9,564 bases of DNA from Bryobacterales bacterium (GTDB lineage Bacteria; Acidobacteriota; Terriglobia; Bryobacterales; Bryobacteraceae), in contig PKZC01000065.1 in assembly GCA_003132905.1 (NCBI GenBank), positions 1 through 9,564 on the forward strand, written 5' to 3'. Positions 1-6,297 of the stretch are shown here, piece after piece. The notes beneath the pieces are model-generated. The model saw only the letters and a program-made list of their open reading frames with translations. It was not told the DNA's origin and did no database searches. The position numbers and the translations under genes are program-made. Position 1 is the stretch's first letter, and every line of letters starts with the position of its first letter.

Positions 1-349
1 TTTTTAGACACGGTCTGCTAGGTGCGCTCCGGCTTGCCCGCTGAACTCAACGATGCCTAAACTCATTGCACACTCCGACGGCTGAACTTTGATGGGCCGA
101 ACCGCACCCGATCTGCGCACTCGCCCCGATGCCTTGCCTTACCACAATCCCACAGTTTCTCCGTTGTCGGACGGATCGGTCATCCGGCTGGCTACTCCAG
201 CACCCGCAACCTGTGGTTATCCCCGCTGTTCAAAGGGGTGTTTAGGGGACCACTCAAAAGTTTGGTCAAGGCGAACCTCGCTTTCTACAATACCGATTTT
301 AACAACGATGGAGGATGCTAAAATCATCCGTAGATAGGAGTGCCGGTCA
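1..349. other. Intergenic region without a supported gene
   Basis: I find no convincing coding sequence here. The open frames on either strand have no recognisable pattern and no ribosome binding site, and the plus frames entering from the left edge stop within the first few dozen bases. The right part contains the probable promoter and ribosome binding site of the gene that starts at 350, and a weak hairpin (GGATG at 314-318 with CATCC further on). The rest shows nothing I can name. Confidence 0.5.
262..291 (+). promoter_or_regulatory. Probable sigma70-type promoter for the gene at 350
   Basis: TTGGTC at 262-267 and TACAAT at 286-291 are separated by 18 bases, matching four or five positions of each consensus hexamer. 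Transcription would start near 298, giving a leader of about 50 bases before the ATG at 350. A second -10-like TAAAAT lies near 319-324. Predicted from sequence only. Confidence 0.4.
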
Positions 350-799
350 ATGTACCCCTTCACAGAGCTTCCCCGGTTCAAGTATCGAGATGGCGATTGG
401 GTGAAGGAACGTGGCTTTCCCGAACACCACCTGCGAATTATGTATTTTTTCGAGTCGGACGATGGCAGGCGTTTGTACATGACCTACGACACCACGCTCA
501 AGCGGGGATATTCCGACTATGAGTTGCGTGATGCCAATCAGTTGGAAGCCAACTCTGACCTTGTTCAACATGCGGACAATGACATGCACCTTCAGTACAT
601 TCTTGCCCGGTGTCAAGCCAGTCAGCACATCAAGTATTCGATTCCAGGACGGACAGATTGCGAGAGCCTTCAGCGCTTCATCCAAACCGGAGACGAAGCG
701 GATCGTTGGTGCCCACAGTTGTGGAAGTATATTGCCATTGCCGCCGTTGGTGCATTCTTCTTTTCAGTTATCAACCAAAACTCAAAGCGACGTGCCTAG
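350..799 (+). CDS. Hypothetical protein with a C-terminal membrane anchor
   Basis: A 149-residue protein I cannot assign to a named family. The ATG at 350 is preceded by AGGAG at 336-340 with 9 bases between, which fixes the start. Residues 8-62 are rich in short strands and charged turns (FKYRDGDWVKERGFPEHHLRIMYFF is the region at 10-34), suggesting a small beta-barrel-like or SH3-like fold; this is inference. Residues 124-141 form one hydrophobic segment (LWKYIAIAAVGAFFFSVI) followed by a short basic tail SKRR, the layout of a tail-anchored protein whose main body stays in the cytoplasm. There is no N-terminal signal peptide. It converges on the minus-strand zinc-ribbon gene that ends at 912, with no clear terminator between them. 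I would call the gene real but of unknown function. Confidence 0.65.
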   Translation: MYPFTELPRFKYRDGDWVKERGFPEHHLRIMYFFESDDGRRLYMTYDTTLKRGYSDYELRDANQLEANSDLVQHADNDMHLQYILARCQASQHIKYSIPGRTDCESLQRFIQTGDEADRWCPQLWKYIAIAAVGAFFFSVINQNSKRRA

Positions 800-911
800 T
801 GTTGCCGATGATGACGCTGCGCCGGTCGTGAAGGCGCTAGAGCACTACGACGCATCGGCTGAAGCGCAAGCCGGTCGAGGAACCTACGAAGACGGACAAG
901 CGGAAGAAATC

Positions 912-1130
912 CTAGTTGACGTTGCACGCTGGACAGCGTACACGTTCATTCGTGATGACCCAGCCGAGACCCCTGGCATACTTGAAGAAAGCCGCAGACA
1001 TGTCCTTAGCTTCGATGGCTTCAAACTGCGCATCCCTACCAGACAGAACCATCGCAATCGTTTTGTCTTCGTGACAGCCGCCGCACGTCACCAAGACGGT
1101 AGTCGTATGAGTTTTAATCACTTCGACCAT
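912..1130 (-). CDS. Small zinc-ribbon protein
   Basis: A 72-residue protein with two CxxC pairs, CGGC at residues 16-19 and CPAC at 66-69, spaced as in a zinc ribbon in which the two knuckles bind one zinc ion. Between them lies a predicted strand-helix region ending in AAFFKYARGLGWVI. The function cannot be read from this; such ribbons bind nucleic acid or protein partners. I chose the ATG at 1130 over the upstream GTG at 1157 because GGGAG lies about 9 bases before it. The plus-strand frame across the same bases (within 519-1382) has no family pattern, so the minus reading is preferred. It is divergent from the coiled-coil gene at 1200, leaving 69 bases for two promoters, neither of which is obvious. 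Confidence 0.6.
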   Translation of the reverse strand: MVEVIKTHTTTVLVTCGGCHEDKTIAMVLSGRDAQFEAIEAKDMSAAFFKYARGLGWVITNERVRCPACNVN

Positions 1131-1199
1131 TTTAACCGATCTCCCAGCACAAACCACGTCCGCTCATTTCGGTGGGACAATGGCACTGAGGCGAAAACA

Positions 1200-1382
1200 G
1201 TGACACTAGAACAACAACTTCGGGAAGACTTTTCAAAGGCAATCGAAAGAATTGAAAAGCTGGAGAAAGAAGTGTTGCAATTGCACAATAAAATTGCCCC
1301 GCTTGAGAGCCAACTTGCACCAAGAAATCTTGCGGCAGCGGTTCAAGATCAGGCTAGTCGCAGGCCACAACGAACACGATGA
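1200..1382 (+). CDS. Short coiled-coil protein
   Basis: A 60-residue protein that is almost entirely one heptad-patterned helix: residues 1-41 run LEQQLREDFSKAIERIEKLE and onward, with Leu, Ile or Val at the a and d positions, followed by a basic tail rich in Arg and Gln. The start is GTG at 1200, supported by TGAGG at 1187-1191 with 8 bases between. A longer frame reaches upstream to 519, but that part overlaps two better genes and reads like non-coding sequence; an ATG at 1107 is a weaker alternative start. The TGA stop overlaps the ATG of the next gene as ATGA (1379-1382), so the two are probably translated together. No signal peptide. The role is unknown; an oligomerising or partner-binding peptide is the simplest guess. 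Confidence 0.5.
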   Translation: MTLEQQLREDFSKAIERIEKLEKEVLQLHNKIAPLESQLAPRNLAAAVQDQASRRPQRTR

Positions 1383-1963
1383 TTTTTCACCCACCCGTCA
1401 TCAAGAAAAAGCTCCCACTCCTTTTCATTTTGGCGCTGGGGTTGCACGCTCAGACGCCCCGATCCTCATCCACCGATGTTCACGGGTGGGACAAGATCAA
1501 ATGGGGTATGACGTTGGATCAGGCTGCTACCCTATACAACGTCTCGAAGACGAATAAAGAACAGGGAAAGGACGATTGGATGCTGCTTAAACTCCCACCC
1601 ATCACAATAGCGGGAACAAGCATGAATGTTGAGGTTGCCGCCCGATTGAACAAAATCTCGCAGGTCACTATTGATTTGCATGATCCTGTCAAACAAATGA
1701 TGGCATCGCTGCGTCGGGAACTGGATCGTGCCAAAGGCCAAGACATTGCACCCGAGGATGCTGAAGATACAGATGCCCCCCCAATGTTTGAGAAGCTAAA
1801 AGTGCTTCTGATACAGAAATACGGGCACCCAGCGGAGGATAAAGCTCAAAGCCTTTTGTGGGTGTTTCCGTCAAGTTCGATTAGCTTGGAATTGGACGTG
1901 TCGGAAAGACTCAGCAACGTTCTTGTCATATACAAGGCAAAGGAAAAAAGCGGCACCTTGTGA
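1379..1963 (+). CDS. Exported hypothetical protein with WGMT motif
   Basis: A 194-residue protein with a Sec signal peptide: basic start VIKKK at residues 7-11, hydrophobic core LPLLFILALGL at 12-22, and a signal peptidase I site after HA at 23-24, so the mature protein would lie in the periplasm or outside. The mature part begins with WDKIKWGMTLDQAATLY (residues 37-53), a motif I have seen near the N terminus of small periplasmic proteins of unknown function. The rest looks alpha/beta, with a pattern KLKVLLIQKYGHP and a final strand NVLVIYKAKEK. It overlaps the coiled-coil gene by ATGA, suggesting coupled translation of a cytoplasmic and an exported product. Downstream, 72 bases separate it from the next gene. 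Function unknown. Confidence 0.7.
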   Translation: MIFHPPVIKKKLPLLFILALGLHAQTPRSSSTDVHGWDKIKWGMTLDQAATLYNVSKTNKEQGKDDWMLLKLPPITIAGTSMNVEVAARLNKISQVTIDLHDPVKQMMASLRRELDRAKGQDIAPEDAEDTDAPPMFEKLKVLLIQKYGHPAEDKAQSLLWVFPSSSISLELDVSERLSNVLVIYKAKEKSGTL

Positions 1964-2035
1964 ATTGTTGTTGGTTGTGTTTGGGCATCAGGCCGTTTAC
2001 GTGGTGTAATCGAAGGCGGGCTAGACTCTTTAACT

Positions 2036-2566
2036 ATGGCGAAGGTCAAAATATGCAGACTCTTTTCAACCGATGAATTGATAAAGGGAGCGGAGAACAT
2101 TGCCTTTGAAATATTCCACTTTCGTAGCTTCGCCGTCCTAAAAAACAGTAGGGAACTCCGAACCATATGTCCCGCCGCAACACAAGCGATTGGCTACGCC
2201 TTGCTCTTGCACCTGCGAGTTCTCATGGAGTTTTTCTATTGCGAGCCGGAACAACATGATGATTGCCGTGTTGTTCACTTCCGAGTACTTCCCAGTTTCA
2301 TGACTGCATTCCCGCCAGACATCCACGAGCGCACTTCGCACACGGACGAGGTTACGAGATACCTGAATAAACGCCTGGCACACTTCACAGCGACACGCTG
2401 GGAAGAGCATCGGCCAGCGTGGGATTACTACGACGAATATTCGCCGCTGATCGAGAAGCTTGCGACGAGATTTGAAGGTGCGCTACAGACAGACGTGAAG
2501 GCCGCATACGACAGAGGCCAGAGAATGTGGCTACACCACTCGCCGACGGTTCGAAAACTCGGGTGA
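2036..2566 (+). CDS. HEPN-like all-alpha protein of unknown function
   Basis: A 176-residue, largely helical protein. The pattern is a long helix AIGYALLLHLRVLMEFFY (residues 51-68), an acidic patch HDDCRVVHF (74-82), then LNKRLAHFTATRW (110-122). A helix with R-L-x-x-F-F, an acidic patch and N-K-x-x-A-H-x-T-x-x-R recurs in a group of uncharacterised bacterial proteins that resemble HEPN domains; I recognise the pattern but cannot name a family. The usual HEPN RNase motif Rx4-6H is not present in strict form (the nearest Arg-His spacings are Rx2H and Rx7H), so nuclease activity is not implied. No good ribosome binding site precedes the ATG. TAGACT at 2022-2027 could be a -10 element giving an almost leaderless message. 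Confidence 0.6.
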   Translation: MAKVKICRLFSTDELIKGAENIAFEIFHFRSFAVLKNSRELRTICPAATQAIGYALLLHLRVLMEFFYCEPEQHDDCRVVHFRVLPSFMTAFPPDIHERTSHTDEVTRYLNKRLAHFTATRWEEHRPAWDYYDEYSPLIEKLATRFEGALQTDVKAAYDRGQRMWLHHSPTVRKLG

Positions 2567-2811
2567 TGTTCGGGCGCTACCCGATTCCACGCCCCACGGT
2601 TCCGCTAGGGTGCCGGTTCGTTTGCTCCGATGCTTCCGTTCGCACTCAAGCGCCGGTGGGCTGGAAATGGGGCAAGATGGTTTCTTCCTTAAAGACGGTC
2701 AAGTCTGAAGTTGAGCATCATTGCACATCTGTCATCCGTGTTGTCTGCGATGCTCATCCAAAGCTCTTACCGCCACCCGATCCGCCCGCAGCCGCAAGCG
2801 GCAATCGAATT

Positions 2812-3000
2812 TCACGCCGAGATAAGCGTGACCATGTACGCCGTCGCTTCCTGATGAGCGAGACGGACGGATTCCGCCAAGGCGCTGACCCGGTGACGGT
2901 CAACACCGTCAAGTTCGTTCAGGCCCTCAAGAGAGATCAGTCCGTGGCGGATTGCCTTGCTGAACTCGAACATAATTTCGACCGTATCGAAGCTACTCAA
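2812..3000 (-). CDS. Small protein overlapping the recombinase gene
   Basis: A 62-residue, predicted all-helical protein that begins with TTG at 3000, overlapping the recombinase stop codon by TTGA, which points to coupled translation. The second half, LNELDGVDRHRVSALAESVR and onward (residues 28-47), is an amphipathic helix with conserved-looking charged residues. An ATG at codon 10 (2973) is an alternative start. The opposite strand has a longer open frame (2527-3036), but it starts inside the preceding gene and has no family features. Position directly behind a site-specific recombinase suggests an accessory or regulatory protein moving with it; this is inference from context, and I do not know a named family. 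Confidence 0.45.
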   Translation of the reverse strand: MSSFDTVEIMFEFSKAIRHGLISLEGLNELDGVDRHRVSALAESVRLAHQEATAYMVTLISA

Positions 3001-3602
3001 GCGACATTCCTTTCATTCGTTTTCAACAGCCGTTGAATCGTCATGGCACTTTTGCCGGTCGCCGTAGCGATCTCTCGTAGCGACATGCCCTTCTTCCGCA
3101 TGGCCGCCAGTTTGTCTCGGTTCAAGATCGCCCGTGGACGGCCAAGCACCTTTCCCTCTGCCCTGGCCCTTGCGAGACCGCTGCGGACTCTGGTTGACAT
3201 TCGCTCAGCCTCAAATTTTGCGATGGTGGCGATTATGCCGACGATAGCATCGCTGAACGCACCCATGCTGTCGAGCCATTGTTCCTGGAGGCTCCGGTAC
3301 TTCACGCCGTAACCAGATAGTTCGTTCAAGATCAAAAGCGTCCTAAGCACGCCTTCTCTGCTCAGTCGGTCCAACGACCAAAATAACAGGACATCGAATT
3401 TTCGTTTGCGGGCATCCCTCATGGCGGCTTTGAACTGTGGCCGGTCAGCTTTGCGCCCCGAAATCTGATCCAGGTATTCGGCCACGACATGCCAGCCCAT
3501 GCGTTCAGCGTAGGCGTGAAGCTCTCTGGTTTGGTTGGTTAACTCCTGGCGACCGTCGTCCGTGCTGGTGCGGGCGTCGATGGCAACTTTCACGATACTC
3601 AC
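2997..3602 (-). CDS. Serine recombinase (resolvase/invertase family)
   Basis: A 201-residue small serine recombinase, which cuts and rejoins DNA at specific sites through a phosphoserine link. The catalytic core has ARTST at residues 10-14, with Ser13 as the nucleophile and Arg11 beside it. It also has SGR at 48-50, the DRLSR signature at 78-82, and the long dimer helix IVGIIATIAKFEAERMSTRV at 120-139. GRP at 154-156 leads into a helix-turn-helix DNA-binding domain, GMSLREIATATGKSAMTIQR (172-191). Length and order match intact resolvase/invertase proteins, so it is probably functional. The Tyr usual before Ala-Arg is Asp9 here. The start is GTG at 3602 or, more like the family, GTG at 3593 (MKVAIDARTST). 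The target and partner element are not identifiable. It lies antisense to its neighbours, overlaps the 62-residue gene, and has an inverted repeat at its start. Confidence 0.93.
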   Translation of the reverse strand: MSIVKVAIDARTSTDDGRQELTNQTRELHAYAERMGWHVVAEYLDQISGRKADRPQFKAAMRDARKRKFDVLLFWSLDRLSREGVLRTLLILNELSGYGVKYRSLQEQWLDSMGAFSDAIVGIIATIAKFEAERMSTRVRSGLARARAEGKVLGRPRAILNRDKLAAMRKKGMSLREIATATGKSAMTIQRLLKTNERNVA

Positions 3603-3632
3603 TGTACCATAAACAGGTGGTTCTGGTACAGT
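3601..3632. promoter_or_regulatory. Inverted repeat over the recombinase promoter/start
   Basis: ACTGTACC at 3601-3608 and GGTACAGT at 3625-3632 form a perfect 8-bp inverted repeat with 16 bases between. On the minus strand the arm at 3606-3601 reads TACAGT, a reasonable -10, and the other arm falls where a -35 would lie. A dimer bound here would cover the promoter, so an operator for autoregulation or a recombinase-binding subsite is likely. It also favours the GTG at 3593 as start, since GTG 3602 lies inside the arm. Confidence 0.45.
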
Positions 3633-3777
3633 TATTTGGCTCTTAAAATATCTATTGATGCAACGTGGGGCTGGCCTGGAATGGGAGGGGTTTTTGTTAC
3701 AGGCCGGAACTTTCTCCTAAAGCCGACGCCATTTCCATTCGATTTGTGACTTGAGCTAGACTGATGAGAATTTCACC

Positions 3778-4158
3778 ATGCTCCGTGCCCTACTGATCCA
3801 GCATCCTAACATTGACCAAATCCTTGACGGTGAAAAGACGTGGGAGATCCGTGGATCGAGAACGACTTTTCGAGAGCGTATCGCCCTGGTTGCCAGTGGT
3901 TCCGGCACCGTCATCGGAGTTTGTAACCTGGTTGAATGCGAAGGACCGCTAACGGCGAACCGCTTTCGGACTAATGCAAAAAAGGCCGGCATGCGTCCGA
4001 GCGAATGCAAGCTTGGCTATTATCGGAACACCTATGCCTGGGTTCTGGAAAAGCCGAAATCTTTGAAGACGCCCGTGCCCTACAAGCATCCGTCTGGGGC
4101 GATCATCTGGGTCAAACTTGACCCACGGGTTGAGCGCAAGGTACTGGATCAACTCTAA
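3778..4158 (+). CDS. ASCH-domain protein (predicted RNA-binding)
   Basis: A 126-residue protein made of a single ASCH domain, a PUA-like beta-barrel fold predicted to bind RNA or modified nucleotides; some members act on nucleosides. The family signature GxKxxExR is exact at residues 18-25 (GEKTWEIR). It is followed by the strand pair RIALVASGSGTVIGVCNLV (34-52), then GPLT, and the C-terminal strands TYAWVLEKPKSL (85-96) and PYKHPSGAIIWVKL (101-114). The length is normal for a stand-alone ASCH protein and no key residue is missing. There is no strong ribosome binding site; GATGAG lies about 9 bases before the ATG, and TAGACT at 3757-3762 may be the -10. The HEPN-like gene starts 19 bases after the stop, so the two are probably one operon. 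The molecular target is unknown. Confidence 0.88.
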   Translation: MLRALLIQHPNIDQILDGEKTWEIRGSRTTFRERIALVASGSGTVIGVCNLVECEGPLTANRFRTNAKKAGMRPSECKLGYYRNTYAWVLEKPKSLKTPVPYKHPSGAIIWVKLDPRVERKVLDQL

Positions 4159-4177
4159 TCCTGACTTCCGTAGATTC

Positions 4178-4828
4178 ATGAAGAACAAAGTATCCGTCCT
4201 TCGAACTCCCAAGTCCAAGGCGGTAGTCAAAAGCGACGACCGATCCTGGCACAACGGCGGCGATGTCGAAATTCATCTGTACGCCCGATCTCTGCACAAA
4301 GCCGCCAAGACCCTCATCGAAACGCTGAACCTGGAACCGAACCCCAGGACGGCATGGGATGGGTGTCCGGTCATCCTTCTCTACAGACAATCCGTTGAAC
4401 TCCACCTGAAGGCGTTCGTGGATGAAGGCAGCAACTTCCTGAAGGAAAGAACCGATTCGATCACGCTTTACAAAACCCATTCCCTGCGGTGGCTGGCCCA
4501 GATCGTCGGCCAGATTATCAAGGCCGTGAAGTGGGAAAGTGAATTCAAATGTGAAGGCGTGTCGTCTCTTGCCGATTTCACCGCCTTGGTCAGCGAACTT
4601 GAAGCGCTGGACCCGGTGGCGGTTGCGGTCCAATCGAGGAACCGTCGTCCTGATGGGTGGGTGCCGAATCAATTGCTCCCACCCAACGTCGTTCGATTCG
4701 CAAAGAGACTGGACAGCCTGCTGGATTTGTTGGATGTAACCGCCGATGCGCTGGCGGCTACTTGGGATCAAGTGTCGGGTGAAGAGAGTTTCCAAGCCGG
4801 GGATGATTTCAAGCCAACGATCCATTGA
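4178..4828 (+). CDS. HEPN-like all-alpha protein, partner of ASCH gene
   Basis: A 216-residue cytoplasmic protein rich in predicted helices. The core is DVEIHLYARSLHKAAKTLIE (29-48), then CPVILLYRQSVELHLKAFV (63-81) and THSLRWLAQIVGQIIKAVKW (100-119). The pattern YRQSVELxLKA followed by a later HSL is shared by many uncharacterised bacterial proteins with a HEPN-type helical bundle. R70 and H76 match the Rx5H spacing of the HEPN RNase motif, but the motif sits in an early helix rather than the usual later one, so catalysis is uncertain. I chose ATG 4178, 19 bases after the ASCH stop; a TTG at 4118 would overlap the ASCH gene and adds 20 residues without family features. Acidic C terminus. Probably co-transcribed with the ASCH gene. 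Function unknown; an RNA-related or nucleotide-related role is inference. Confidence 0.68.
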   Translation: MKNKVSVLRTPKSKAVVKSDDRSWHNGGDVEIHLYARSLHKAAKTLIETLNLEPNPRTAWDGCPVILLYRQSVELHLKAFVDEGSNFLKERTDSITLYKTHSLRWLAQIVGQIIKAVKWESEFKCEGVSSLADFTALVSELEALDPVAVAVQSRNRRPDGWVPNQLLPPNVVRFAKRLDSLLDLLDVTADALAATWDQVSGEESFQAGDDFKPTIH

Positions 4829-5029
4829 CGATTTCCTCGGTTCCTCCATCCTTAAACCGATTCGCCGCACCGCAGCCATGATATTATGCTCCAAACCCGT
4901 TTCGTTGGGGATTCTTCTGTTGGGCGACAAGCCAAATGGAGTCCCTACGAGAAGTTCGGTAACCGAGGCCACTGCCGAGATCCGATCGGCTTGTAGTTGA
5001 GCCATTAGAGAGAAAAGGAAAAAAGAAAA

Positions 5030-5503
5030 ATGCGAAGAATCGTAGCAAAGCTGGTTGTCGGCGTGGCGATCACGGCCATTGGCATGTTCGGGGCTGATAG
5101 CTCGGTGGCAACTTGGAAGTTCAATGCCGCCAAATCCAAGACCACAAGTACCAACCCAATCAAGAGCCAAACCGATGTGCGGGAGGCAACGCCTGACGGT
5201 GGAGTAAAGGTGACACGGACAGGACAATTTACGGACGGTACTCCTAACGAGGGCACGTACAGCTACAAGTACGACGGCAACGAATCTTCCGTAGCAGCCA
5301 CAGGACTTCCATACGACAAGATTTCCGTGAAGCGGGTCGATGCGAATACGACGAGTTGGGAAGTGAAAAAGACTGGCGGGAAGTACCACGCTACGGGGAA
5401 GAACGTCATTTCCAAGGACGGCAAAACGTTGACGCAGACTTCCAAAGGCACCAGCGCCGAAGGCAAGCCTGAAACCTCAACAAACGTTTTCGACAAGCAG
5501 TAG
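5030..5503 (+). CDS. Exported protein of an acidobacterial secreted family
   Basis: A 157-residue secreted protein. Residues 1-21 form a signal peptide (RR start, core LVVGVAITAIGMFG, likely cleavage near GA at 21-22). The mature part begins ATWKFNAAKSKTTSTNPIKS (27-46) and continues with a beta-rich body: GGVKVTRTGQFTDGTPNEG (58-76), YSYKYDG (78-84), KRVDANTTSWEVKK (101-114), then VISKDGKTLTQTSKGT (127-142) and a final VFDKQ. This WKxNxAKSK ... SLKRIDANT ... SKDGKTxT layout is a family I associate with Acidobacteria, where many paralogues occur; its function is unknown. The start is supported by AAGGA at 5015-5019, 10 bases upstream, in a purine-rich leader. It ends 11 bases before a strong hairpin. 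The ~200 bases upstream hold no gene on the plus strand. Confidence 0.85.
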   Translation: MRRIVAKLVVGVAITAIGMFGADSSVATWKFNAAKSKTTSTNPIKSQTDVREATPDGGVKVTRTGQFTDGTPNEGTYSYKYDGNESSVAATGLPYDKISVKRVDANTTSWEVKKTGGKYHATGKNVISKDGKTLTQTSKGTSAEGKPETSTNVFDKQ

Positions 5504-5514
5504 CAAATTGTAGA

Positions 5515-5541
5515 GGGGCATTCCAGAAGTCGGGATGCCCC
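5515..5541. terminator. Hairpin between converging ends, probable bidirectional terminator
   Basis: GGGGCATTCC at 5515-5524 pairs with GGGATGCCCC at 5532-5541 (ten base pairs, one G-T), with a 7-base loop. It begins 11 bases after the stop of the exported gene and ends 7 bases before the stop of the minus-strand frame at 5549. There is only a pyrimidine-rich tail (CGTCTTTCACTTCTC) rather than a pure T run, so efficiency is uncertain. Confidence 0.55.
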
Positions 5542-5548
5542 ACGTCTT

Positions 5549-5800
5549 TCACTTCTCAAAAACAACCAAGGTTGCACGTTCCCGTTGACAACCGCTCTGT
5601 ACCGTCCCATTACCCTGAACCGACACCGTGAACCCTCGACCCGCCTTGATGAGATTGTCGGTCCGTCCCCGGTACAAATTCCGATCAGTTATCGCCTGTC
5701 CTGCGAAACCCGGCTCCACTTGCGAGTGTCGCCAATGAGATTGCTCTCTTGTGTGCGATGGGTTGTTGCGATCTACAGCACTCCGTACAAGCAGTTCCAC
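5549..5800 (-). pseudogene. Probable gene remnant, minus strand
   Basis: An open frame of 83 codons whose GTG start lies inside the 98-residue gene at 5773-6069. The C-terminal half, from NLYRGRTDNLIKAG to RATLVVFEK at the end, reads like coding sequence, and the stop lies just before a hairpin terminator, as for a real gene end. The first half does not: in a different frame the bases at 5700-5760 encode QESNLIGDTRKWSR, almost the same as EQNLIGDIRKWNR in the intact 134-residue gene at 6383-6787. The simplest reading is a decayed copy of that gene joined to, or frameshifted into, another tail. I do not recognise the tail's family. Confidence 0.35.
5712..5742 (-). repeat. Imperfect direct repeat, copy 1 (degraded)
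   Basis: These 31 bases match 6559-6589 at 28 positions. On the minus strand they encode NLIGDTRKW plus flanking residues, the counterpart of NLIGDIRKW in the intact gene at 6383-6787. The similarity is in the same orientation and the reading frame runs out shortly afterwards, so this is a relic of a duplicated gene segment. Confidence 0.6.
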
Positions 5801-6069
5801 TCCACAATCGTCTCCCCGGCTGCTTCATCGAAGTACATCATGATCCGTACTCCAAAACCATCGAGATAACCGATCACGCCTTTGTCGTCATCCCTTATGG
5901 CCATCTTGCGTGTGACCAGCAATCTCTTTCCCAGAATGTCTTTCGACAGCGCCGTGACGATTGGCAACAGCCCTGGACCGACGATGTACTGCATCACCTT
6001 CTCGTCGGAAAGAAAACGCTCGATATGACGGTACGGCTGTGACGCTCGTTTCAATTTGTCCAGAGTCAA
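5773..6069 (-). CDS. Hypothetical protein, 98 residues
   Basis: A 98-residue protein of unknown family. The sequence looks coding, with helix-like LDKLKRASQPYRHIERFLSD (3-22), a hydrophobic stretch VMQYIVGPGLLPIVTALSKDI and beta-like repeats GVIGYLDGFGVRIMMYFDE and ETIVEW near the end. The TTG start at 6069 has AGGA about 10 bases upstream, but the frame is open further up to a TAG at 6109-6111, and the frame before that TAG is also open (6109-6297). The gene may therefore be the surviving 3' part of a longer one. After its own TAG the same frame carries the NLIGDTRKW relic. Whether this is an intact small gene or part of a pseudogene cannot be settled here. Confidence 0.45.
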   Translation of the reverse strand: MTLDKLKRASQPYRHIERFLSDEKVMQYIVGPGLLPIVTALSKDILGKRLLVTRKMAIRDDDKGVIGYLDGFGVRIMMYFDEAAGETIVEWNCLYGVL

Positions 6070-6108
6070 TTCGCTACCGTCCTGCGTAACTCTTGAATTC
6101 AGTGCGCC

Positions 6109-6297
6109 CTAGGTCTGATCGTAGACGTGCGTTACGCCACGCAGCCTGAGTAAACTTGTGAGCCGTGGTTTCGCCAATATTGCAAGGCGATCCACCGTCT
6201 CTTGTTCGTTCACGATGCGTAGTATATCAATGGGGGGATCTCCACCATGACCGAGAATCTTGCTCGGCGACTTATCAATAGCGTTGCCGCAGGTCAC
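6109..6297 (-). pseudogene. Upstream fragment in frame with the 98-residue gene
   Basis: A 62-codon frame beginning with GTG and ending in TAG at 6109-6111, in exactly the same frame as the gene at 5773-6069. The part DILRIVNEQETVDRLAILAK (25-44) followed by PRLTSLLRLRGV looks like coding sequence. No ribosome binding site precedes the GTG. Upstream in the same frame, beyond another TAG at 6313-6315, comes ADVSKANDADAHPGFRVLAA (6316-6375), which also looks coding. I read this as pieces of one or more decayed genes rather than an independent gene. Confidence 0.3.

Noticed and set aside
89..337. Plus-strand open frame of 82 codons near the left edge
   Set aside because: No ribosome binding site, no recognisable pattern, and it contains the probable promoter of the next gene.
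519..1199. Plus-strand open frame leading into the coiled-coil gene
   Set aside because: Its first part overlaps the anchored protein gene and its middle is antisense to the zinc-ribbon gene; only the part after GTG 1200 has its own ribosome binding site and a clear pattern.
2791..2802. GCCGCAAGCGGC palindrome as a terminator
   Set aside because: The loop is only two bases and no T run follows on either strand.
2527..3036. Plus-strand open frame of 169 codons
   Set aside because: It starts inside the HEPN-like gene and lies antisense to the recombinase end and the 62-residue gene, with low-complexity Pro/Arg content and no ribosome binding site.
4112..5389. Long minus-strand open frame of 425 codons
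   Set aside because: It runs antisense to three well-supported plus-strand genes (ASCH end, HEPN-like and the acidobacterial exported protein) and shows no family features; it is a shadow frame.
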